30,419 bases of DNA from AWTP1-13 sp035550075 (GTDB lineage Bacteria > Pseudomonadota > Alphaproteobacteria > Rhizobiales > Hyphomicrobiaceae). Under the pieces are notes generated by a model. The model saw nothing but the letters and a program-made list of their open reading frames with translations, searched no databases and was not told the origin of the DNA. Of this stretch, positions 24,049-30,419 are shown piece after piece. A program made the position numbers and the translations under genes. Where the stretch lies: assembly GCA_035550075.1 (NCBI GenBank), contig DASZQG010000224.1, forward strand, positions 1 to 30,419, read 5' to 3'. Positions within the stretch are counted from its first letter, which is position 1. Each line of letters begins with the position of its first letter.

Positions 24049-25845
24049 TTATTCGGCCGCAGGCGCGCCCTCGAGAACGCGATGCTGCTGCGGATCGATG
24101 GTGAGCTGACGCTTGTGGAAGGCGATCACTTCGGCGTCGTGGGCGATGCTGATCAAGGTGGTGTTGGGCAGGCGCCGCTTGACGAGCTCATAAAGCCTGC
24201 GTTCCGCCGTGTCGTCGAGCGCGGACGTGGCCTCGTCCATGAACAGCCAGTCCGGGCGATAGAGCAGGGCGCGGGCGAAGGCGACGCGCTGCTGTTCGCC
24301 GCCGGAAAGTGCCAGTGACCAGTTGCGCGAGCTGTCGAGGGCGGACGCCAGGTGCGGCAGGTTGCAGGCCTGGAGCGCGTCGATGCAGGCTTCGTCGCTG
24401 TAGCGGTCCGGCGTCTCGGGATAGCTCAGCACCTCCTTCAGCGTACCGATCGGCAGGTAGGGCTTCTGCGGCAGGAACAGGAGGCGGGCATCCTTCGGGA
24501 TGGCGATACTGCCTCGACCAAACGGCCATAGTCCCGCCAGCACGCGGAACAGGGTGGTCTTGCCGCTGCCGGAGGCCCCGCGCAACACGACGGACTCGCC
24601 CTGCCGCACGTCGAGATCGACATTGCGCAGCAGTTGTTCGCCGTTGGGCAGCAGCACGTCCACACCCTTGAGAACCAGTTCGCCCTTGTCGGCTGGCTTG
24701 AGTTGGAAGGCGGTTGCGGCGGCTTCCGTCTTGGCCTTGACCATCGCCTCGCTGAACGTGGTCAGGCGGTCAACCACCGCCTTCCAGGCGGCGAGCTGGG
24801 CGTAGACGTCGACAAACCACGACAGCGAGCCCTGCACCTGGGCGAAGGCGTCGGCGGTCTGGGTCAGCACGCCGAGCTGGATCTTGCCTGCGAAGTACTG
24901 CGGCGCGGCCACCACCACCGGAAAGATCGAGGCGGCCTGGCCGTAGAAGGCGGTGAGGCCGGTCAGGCGCTTGGTGTAGGTCATGTACTTCCACCAGGTG
25001 TCATAGATCCGGGTGAAAGCGTTGCCGAGGCGGCGCTCCTCGTCCGTCTCGCCGCCGTAGAGCGCGATACTCTCCGAATTCTCGCGCACGCGGACCATGC
25101 GATAGCGAAAGTCCGCGTTGTAGCGTTCGAGGTCGAAGTTGATCTTCACCAGCGGCCGGCCGATCCAGTAGGTGGCGAGCGAGCCGACAAGGGCGTAGGC
25201 GATGGCGGCCCACATCATGTAGCCGGGAATGACGATGCCGCCGAAGATCGGCAGCACGAACGCGCCCGACAGCTCCCACAGCACCACGGCAAAAGTCACC
25301 AGCGTCATAATCTGCAGCAGCAGGCCCAGCGTGATGCTCAGCGTCTGCGTGGTGAAGGTGGCGCAATCCTGCTCGATGCGCTGCTCGGGGTTGTCGGTGC
25401 CGTGCCGCGTCAGCTCCATGTGGTAGTAGGTGCGGTCGGCCAGCCAGTCATGGAAATAGACGTGGCTGAGCCACCGCCGCCAGCGGATGGTGAGGAGCTG
25501 CGTCAGCCATTGCCGGTAGACGAAGGTGATGATGAAGATGGCGACCAGCACCGTCCAGTATTTCAGCTCATACCAGAACGCGTCGGAGTTCTTCTCCTGC
25601 AGCGCATTGAAGAAGCGCGCGTTCCACGCGTTGAGCAGCTTCGACATGTAGACGATGGCGATGTTGAGCGCGACGATGACGGCCAGCAGGCTGCGGCCAA
25701 CCCACGACTCCCTGACCGTGAAACTCCAGTTGCCATAGCCCACGTTCGCGCGGTCCTGCGCGAACCAGTAGGGGCGCGTTAGCACCCAGAGCTTGCCGAG
25801 AAACGTGCGCGAGTTGGCGATGCCGAGCAGCAGGCGGTCGATCAT
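24049..25845 (-). CDS. SbmA/YddA-like ABC transporter, permease fused to ATPase
   Basis: This 598-residue protein has an N-terminal membrane domain of the SbmA/BacA (ABC_membrane_2) type with about six helices (NARFFNALQEKNSDAFWYEL; RIEQDCATFTTQTLSI; ENSESIALYGGETDEERR) and a C-terminal ATPase. Walker A is GASGSGKT at 423-430, the signature LSGGE at 513-517, Walker B WLFMDEAT at 533-540 and the switch histidine H569. The family includes E. coli YddA and Rv1819c, linked to peptides, bleomycin and cobalamin, so the solute is not known. The ATG at 25845 begins a well-conserved N-terminus, but no good Shine-Dalgarno sequence precedes it. phnA follows closely and is probably co-transcribed. Confidence 0.92.
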   Translation of the reverse strand: MIDRLLLGIANSRTFLGKLWVLTRPYWFAQDRANVGYGNWSFTVRESWVGRSLLAVIVALNIAIVYMSKLLNAWNARFFNALQEKNSDAFWYELKYWTVLVAIFIITFVYRQWLTQLLTIRWRRWLSHVYFHDWLADRTYYHMELTRHGTDNPEQRIEQDCATFTTQTLSITLGLLLQIMTLVTFAVVLWELSGAFVLPIFGGIVIPGYMMWAAIAYALVGSLATYWIGRPLVKINFDLERYNADFRYRMVRVRENSESIALYGGETDEERRLGNAFTRIYDTWWKYMTYTKRLTGLTAFYGQAASIFPVVVAAPQYFAGKIQLGVLTQTADAFAQVQGSLSWFVDVYAQLAAWKAVVDRLTTFSEAMVKAKTEAAATAFQLKPADKGELVLKGVDVLLPNGEQLLRNVDLDVRQGESVVLRGASGSGKTTLFRVLAGLWPFGRGSIAIPKDARLLFLPQKPYLPIGTLKEVLSYPETPDRYSDEACIDALQACNLPHLASALDSSRNWSLALSGGEQQRVAFARALLYRPDWLFMDEATSALDDTAERRLYELVKRRLPNTTLISIAHDAEVIAFHKRQLTIDPQQHRVLEGAPAAE

Positions 25846-25980
25846 GGGACGGCGATCTGGTTGTTGAAGACCGGAAAGGCTGGGCTATGTGTGTGGCCGA
25901 AAACTGGCCTCTGCGCCAGTGCGGCCGCATTCCATTCCGCACCCGATGCCGCAGGCGAGAGGAATGGCTGCATCCTGACC

Positions 25981-26009
25981 CGCGGGCGCCCGGCCGTGCG
26001 GCGCCCGCG
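25981..26009 (-). terminator. Hairpin after the GNAT gene
   Basis: A perfect 10-bp stem (CGCGGGCGCC 25981-25990 with GGCGCCCGCG 26000-26009) has a 9-nt loop and lies 8 nt past the GNAT stop on the minus strand. It probably ends the acyl-CoA dehydrogenase-kinase-GNAT transcript, although no U-run follows. The rest of the 172-bp gap holds a 7-bp inverted repeat CCATTCC (25932-25938)/GGAATGG (25961-25967) and presumably the promoter of the ABC transporter gene. Confidence 0.5.
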
Positions 26010-26017
26010 TGGCTAAG

Positions 26018-26293
26018 CTAAGCCGTCAGGTCGTTGAATTCGGGGTGCTTCTCCATGAAGGCTTTGATGAAAGGGCATTGTGCGACCACTTTCAGCCCGC
26101 GGGCGCGGACCTGCTCCAGAGCTCCGCGCGCCAGGGTCGAGCCGACGCCACGACCCGACAGCTCCTTGGGAACCTCGGTGTGGATAAAGGTGATGACGCC
26201 CGGCTTCAGGCTGTACAGCGCAAAGGCCACGTGGCCGTCCACCTCGAGCTCGAAGCGGTGGCGGGTGGGATTGTCGCGGACGGCATCTGCCAT
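26018..26293 (-). CDS. Small GNAT-like N-acetyltransferase (YjdJ/NATD1 type)
   Basis: This 91-residue protein is a minimal GNAT of the kind also found as human NATD1. It shows the acetyl-CoA pyrophosphate loop as ELSGRGVGSTLARGAL (44-59; Q/RxxGxG/A type) and the C-terminal CPFIKAFMEKHPEF that is typical of this subfamily. The opening RHRFELEVDGHVAFALYSL gives the first strands. The acceptor is unknown for the family. AAAGGACA precedes ATG 26293. The gene is 11 bp after the kinase gene on the same strand, so it is probably in the same transcript. This may be a metabolic link or only co-transcription. Confidence 0.88.
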   Translation of the reverse strand: MADAVRDNPTRHRFELEVDGHVAFALYSLKPGVITFIHTEVPKELSGRGVGSTLARGALEQVRARGLKVVAQCPFIKAFMEKHPEFNDLTA

Positions 26294-26304
26294 GAAATGT
26301 CCTT

Positions 26305-27345
26305 TCAGCCGGCGCGGATCGCCTCCACGCCCATCTTCGCCATCAGCGGCACCCGCTCGCCCGACTTGAGCGCCTTCTCGGGGTTGGAGGCGTTGCCCTC
26401 AAGCCCGCGCTTCTTCACGCCCTGCACGATCGCCGCCAGGCGGAAGAAGGAGAACGCGAGGTAAAAGTTCCAGTTCGGAATGTTCGGGATGCCGGTGCGC
26501 TCGCAGTATCTGGCGATGTACTCCTCTTCCGTCGGGATGCCGAGTGCCCTGCGGTCCACGCCGGCGAGCCCGCGCATGGTCTCGTGGTTGGGAAAGCGCC
26601 ACTGCATGCACTGGTAGGCGAGGTCGGAGAACGGGTGGCCGATGGTGGAGAGCTCCCAGTCGATGATGGCGAGCAGCCGCGAGCCATCCGGCTTGAAGAT
26701 CATGTTGTCGATGCGGTAGTCGCCGTGCACCAGGCTGGCGCGACCGTCGTCGGGCGGCTCGTTCTTTTCCAGCCACGAGATCAGCGTTTCCATGTCGGGC
26801 TGATGCTCGGTTTCCGAGGCGCGGTATTGCTTGGTCCAGCGGTCGCGCTGGCGGGCGAAGTAGCTGCCCGGCCGGCCGAAGTCGGCAAGACCGACCTTGG
26901 CGGGATCGACCATGTGCAGCGCCGCCAGCGCGCGGTTCTGCTCGTCGTAGACCTTGGCGCGCTGCGCGTTTGTCAGCTCCGGCAGCGCCGGGTCCCAGAA
27001 CACGGTGCCGTCGACGAACTCCATTACGAAGAACGCGGTGCCGATGATGCTGTCGTCCTCGCACAGATGCAGCATGCGCGGCACGGGGACGTCGGTGGCC
27101 TCCAGCGCCTTCATCACGCGGTGTTCGCGGTCGACCTGGTGGGCGCTTTTCAGGAGCTGGCCGGGCGGTTTCTTGCGCAGCACGTAGCGTCCGCTGGGCG
27201 AGGACAGCAGGAAGGTCGGGTTGGATTGCCCCGTCTCGGTCTTCTGCGCCGCAATCGGACCCTTGAAGCCGGGCAGCCTGGCTTCGAGGTAGGTCGCCAA
27301 CGCCTGCGTGTCGATCTGCGCGGCCTGATGGGCGAAGGAAGTCAT
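26305..27345 (-). CDS. APH-like phosphotransferase, ACAD10/11 N-domain or LvaA type
   Basis: This 346-residue kinase-fold protein resembles aminoglycoside phosphotransferases but belongs to the group of ACAD10/ACAD11 kinase domains and bacterial LvaA. Marks are ETGQSNPTF (37-45) in the nucleotide loop, VLRKKPPG (55-62), the catalytic loop HGDYRIDN (207-214) with D209 and N214, and the metal-binding D229 in IIDWELSTIGHPFSDLAY. LvaA-type enzymes phosphorylate the hydroxyl of 4-hydroxyacyl-CoA. The start is ATG 27345, with AGGACAG upstream. It lies 144 bp after an ACAD10/11-like dehydrogenase on the same strand, which strongly supports this role over drug resistance. Substrate chain length cannot be told. 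Confidence 0.88.
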   Translation of the reverse strand: MTSFAHQAAQIDTQALATYLEARLPGFKGPIAAQKTETGQSNPTFLLSSPSGRYVLRKKPPGQLLKSAHQVDREHRVMKALEATDVPVPRMLHLCEDDSIIGTAFFVMEFVDGTVFWDPALPELTNAQRAKVYDEQNRALAALHMVDPAKVGLADFGRPGSYFARQRDRWTKQYRASETEHQPDMETLISWLEKNEPPDDGRASLVHGDYRIDNMIFKPDGSRLLAIIDWELSTIGHPFSDLAYQCMQWRFPNHETMRGLAGVDRRALGIPTEEEYIARYCERTGIPNIPNWNFYLAFSFFRLAAIVQGVKKRGLEGNASNPEKALKSGERVPLMAKMGVEAIRAG

Positions 27346-27366
27346 GTGCAAACTGTCCTCTGTATT

Positions 27367-27477
27367 CCCTCTCCCATGCTTCTTCGGCATGGGAGAGGGT
27401 TAGGGTGAGGGGCAGAAGCCTGCTCCGGCACGGGCTGTCGGCTGCCCCTCACCCGTCCGCTCCCCACGGGTGGGGAG
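27367..27477. repeat. Mosaic hairpin-rich intergenic repeat, copy A
   Basis: Three inverted repeats follow one another. The first is a perfect 13-bp stem (27367-27379 with 27387-27399, loop TTCTTCG). The second is a perfect 13-bp stem formed by GGGTGAGGGGCAG (27403-27415) and CTGCCCCTCACCC (27442-27454). The third is CTCCCCA (27460-27466) with TGGGGAG (27471-27477). A 25-base core (27391-27415) matches copy B at 30298-30322 in 22 positions. It fills most of the gap between the dehydrogenase and kinase genes. REP-like elements of this style are common in alphaproteobacterial chromosomes. Confidence 0.8.
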
Positions 27478-27489
27478 AGGACGAGATGC

Positions 27490-28716
<1,227 letters not shown>

Positions 28717-28903
28717 TGCGTCGTCCTCCGTTGGGCTTTTCGAGTTGGGGCGATTGAAGCACGCCGGCCCGCCGGAGAGAAGCCGGTCTCGAGGCCGGCG
28801 GCAACGTGCGGCGCCCTGCTGCAGGTGCTTGATGATCGGTGGAGCTTGCGATACCAAGGCCCGGGCACCGACGTTCTCCGAGTCCCAGCTTCAGGGAAAC
28901 CTC
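28717..28903. promoter_or_regulatory. Divergent gap between acyl-CoA dehydrogenase and oxidase subunit IV genes
   Basis: This 187-bp gap must hold both promoters, but I see no clear boxes. It contains a perfect 8-bp inverted repeat, CGCCGGCC (28762-28769)/GGCCGGCG (28793-28800), whose 23-nt loop holds a further CCGG/CCGG pair. Confidence 0.35.
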
Positions 28904-29050
28904 ATGGCTATCGATCCGACCGGCGGGCACCCCGCCATGGACTACGGCGAGCACATCCGCACCTACGATGCGTTCATCCGCGGCACCATGATCGTCATCG
29001 TGCTGATCGCGGTTGTGCTGCTCGGTATGCTGTTCTTCCTCGTGCCGTAA
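28904..29050 (+). CDS. aa3-type cytochrome c oxidase subunit IV (small)
   Basis: This 48-residue protein has a short N-terminal part (MAIDPTGGHPAMDYGEHIRT) and one transmembrane helix (about 28-46, MIVIVLIAVVLLGMLFFLV). It matches the bacterial aa3 oxidase subunit IV family, which includes a single-helix subunit of Paracoccus and Rhodobacter oxidases whose role is unclear. The HxxTYDAFIRGT stretch is the family's most conserved part. AGGGAA lies just before ATG 28904. It is 65 bp upstream of pntAA, an arrangement common in alphaproteobacteria. Confidence 0.88.
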   Translation: MAIDPTGGHPAMDYGEHIRTYDAFIRGTMIVIVLIAVVLLGMLFFLVP

Positions 29051-29115
29051 CCCTTTTCGGTACGCCCCGGCCCGGGTCTCACCGCAGACCGCCGCAACGC
29101 GCCAGGAGTGGCTCC

Positions 29116-30252
29116 ATGGTTACGATCGCGATTACGGCGGAGCGGAACGGTGAGCCGCGCGTTGCCATCTCGCCCGAGACGGCAAAGAAGCTGACCGCGC
29201 TCGGCGCCAGCGTGAACGTAGAGGCCGGCGCCGGCAAGAGTGCACGGTTTGCGGACGATGCGCTGAAGTTGCAAGGCGCGACCATTGCGGCGACGGCGGC
29301 GGATGCGCTGCGCGGCGCCGACATTCTTCTCAAGGTGCGGCGGCCCTCCATCGAGGAGGTGAAGGCCCTGAAGCCGGGCGCCATCGTCGCGGCCATGCTG
29401 TCCCCCTATGACGACCGCAGCGGACTGGAGGCGCTCGCTGCGACCGGCGCCACCCTGATGGCAATGGAGCTGATGCCGCGCATCAGCAGAGCGCAGTCGA
29501 TGGACGTGCTCTCCAGCCAGGCGAATCTCGCCGGCTACAAGGCTGTCGTTGATGCGGCCGCCATGTTCGGCCAGGCCCTGCCGATGATGATGACGCCGGC
29601 AGGCACCGTGCCCGCCGCCAAGGTATTCATCATGGGCGTCGGCGTCGCGGGCCTGCAGGCGATTGCCACCGCCCGCCGGCTCGGCGCCATTGTGTCGGCG
29701 ACCGACGTGCGCCCCGCGACCAAGGAGCAGGTGGCCTCGCTCGGCGCCAAGTTCATCGCCGTGGAGGACGAGGAATTCCGCCAGGCGCAGACGGCGGCCG
29801 GCTACGCCAAGCCGATGTCGGCCGAGTACCAGAAGAAGCAGGCCGAACTGGTCGCCAGTCACATCAAGGGGCAGGACATCGTCGTCACCACGGCGCTGAT
29901 CCCCGGACGGCCGGCGCCGAAGCTGATCTCGGCCGCGATGGTCGAAAGCATGAAGGCGGGCTCGGTGATCGTAGATCTCGCCGCCGAGCGCGGCGGCAAC
30001 TGCGAGCTGACCGAGCCGGGCAAAACCATCGAGCACAAGGGCGTCAAAATCGCCGGGCCCCTCAACCTTGCCGGCGAGGTGCCGGTCAATGCCTCGAGCC
30101 TCTATGCCAAGAACCTGCTCGCCTTCCTCGAACCGATGTTCGACAAGAAGGAAAAGGCGCTGAAGGTGAACTGGGACGACGAGATCGTGAAGGGCACGCT
30201 CGTCGCCAGAGACGGCAGGATCGTGCACCCAAACCTGCAGAAGGGGGCGTGA
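29116..30252 (+). CDS. pntAA: Re/Si-specific NAD(P)+ transhydrogenase subunit alpha, NAD(H)-binding domain I
   Basis: This 378-residue soluble protein is domain I of the proton-translocating transhydrogenase, which uses the proton gradient to make NADPH from NADH. The split form (alpha1, alpha2, beta) is typical of alphaproteobacteria, and the absence of membrane helices here fits. The RQD loop is present as R122, Q127 and D130 (PRISRAQSMD). The NAD fold shows GVGVAGLQAIATARRLGA (174-191), then D197 (ATDVRP) for the NAD ribose. AERGGNCELTEPG is also conserved. AGGAG lies about 8 nt before ATG 29116. pntAB and pntB should follow past the end of the window. Confidence 0.96.
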   Translation: MVTIAITAERNGEPRVAISPETAKKLTALGASVNVEAGAGKSARFADDALKLQGATIAATAADALRGADILLKVRRPSIEEVKALKPGAIVAAMLSPYDDRSGLEALAATGATLMAMELMPRISRAQSMDVLSSQANLAGYKAVVDAAAMFGQALPMMMTPAGTVPAAKVFIMGVGVAGLQAIATARRLGAIVSATDVRPATKEQVASLGAKFIAVEDEEFRQAQTAAGYAKPMSAEYQKKQAELVASHIKGQDIVVTTALIPGRPAPKLISAAMVESMKAGSVIVDLAAERGGNCELTEPGKTIEHKGVKIAGPLNLAGEVPVNASSLYAKNLLAFLEPMFDKKEKALKVNWDDEIVKGTLVARDGRIVHPNLQKGA

Positions 30253-30281
30253 GATGATGCACCACCGCGCCGCGATGTCCT

Positions 30282-30383
30282 CCTCTCCCCGCAAGCGGGG
30301 AGAGGGTCGGGGTAAGGGGCAGCAACACGCTCCGTCGGCTCTGGCTCCCGCCCCTATCCCTCGCCCCATGGAAGAATGGGGAG
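30282..30383. repeat. Mosaic hairpin-rich intergenic repeat, copy B
   Basis: This has the same three-part layout as copy A but with diverged stems. The first is a perfect 11-bp stem (CCTCTCCCCGC 30282-30292 with GCGGGGAGAGG 30295-30305). A middle pair follows (GGGTAAGGGGC 30310-30320 with GCCCCTATCCC 30350-30360, two mismatches). The last is CCCCAT (30364-30369) with ATGGGG (30376-30381). The 25-base core 30298-30322 matches copy A in 22 positions. It lies 30 bp after pntAA, before whatever gene follows. Confidence 0.78.
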
Positions 30384-30419
30384 AGGGGGCTCGCGCATCG
30401 CTTTGGCGCGCGATTGCGC

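Noticed and set aside
22921..24318. 465-codon open frame on the plus strand, antisense to phnA
   Set aside because: phnA shows all metal ligands; the antisense product resembles no protein family.
26305..27345. Aminoglycoside resistance kinase
   Set aside because: The fold is shared, but the sequence motifs and the adjacent dehydrogenase fit the ACAD10/LvaA group better.

Overview
The window is GC-rich, densely packed chromosomal DNA of a free-living alphaproteobacterium. The main reasons are the small aa3-type cytochrome oxidase subunit IV gene directly upstream of pntAA (an alphaproteobacterial arrangement), a TRAP operon and a branched-chain amino acid type (Liv) ABC operon side by side, an ACAD10/11-like dehydrogenase paired with an APH-like kinase, and frequent GTG/TTG-compatible Shine-Dalgarno starts. 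The genus cannot be fixed from sequence alone; a Rhodospirillales- or Hyphomicrobiales-like soil organism (for example a Reyranella-type genome) is my inference. I see no tRNA, rRNA, CRISPR array, transposase, integrase or phage gene. Base composition looks even, so most of the window reads as ordinary chromosome.

Layout. 1-657: the end of a DapA-family aldolase/lyase gene and a doubtful small membrane protein. 687-5663 (minus strand): a LuxR-type regulator followed by a TRAP transporter (dctP, an unusually long dctQ carrying a TM2-like N-terminal domain, dctM). 5898-10858 (plus): a complete livK-H-M-G-F operon divergent from the luxR gene. 10893-15774 (minus): an NtrC-type response regulator without a kinase beside it, then an LdtD-like L,D-transpeptidase and a MepK/YcbK-like M15 endopeptidase, the same peptidoglycan pair found side by side in E. 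coli. 16028-19990 (plus): an M3 oligopeptidase (PepF) and a Kup potassium transporter. 20013-22771: an MFS permease divergent from an ABC1/UbiB-like kinase. 22792-25845 (minus): an SbmA/YddA-like ABC transporter fused to its ATPase, followed 21 bp later by a phosphonoacetate hydrolase (PhnA) with all expected metal ligands. 26018-28716 (minus): an ACAD10/11-like acyl-CoA dehydrogenase, an APH-like kinase and a small GNAT. 28904-30252 (plus): aa3 oxidase subunit IV and pntAA; pntAB and pntB presumably follow beyond the edge.

How the parts fit. The left third is an uptake region: one LuxR-type regulator lies between two high-affinity solute systems and could control both. In each system a strong hairpin sits just after the binding-protein gene, a layout that usually lets the binding protein be made in excess over the permease. 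The dehydrogenase/kinase pair resembles LvaC/LvaA of Pseudomonas levulinate catabolism and the two halves of mammalian ACAD10/ACAD11, so it probably handles 4-hydroxyacyl-CoA through a phosphorylated intermediate. Two copies of a hairpin-rich mosaic intergenic repeat lie in gaps after genes of two presumed operons (acyl-CoA dehydrogenase to kinase, and after pntAA).

No wholly new defence or mobile system is visible. The points most worth follow-up are the kinase/dehydrogenase pair, the PhnA-ABC transporter operon, the TM2-DctQ fusion and the repeated 22-bp motif in the luxR-livK gap.
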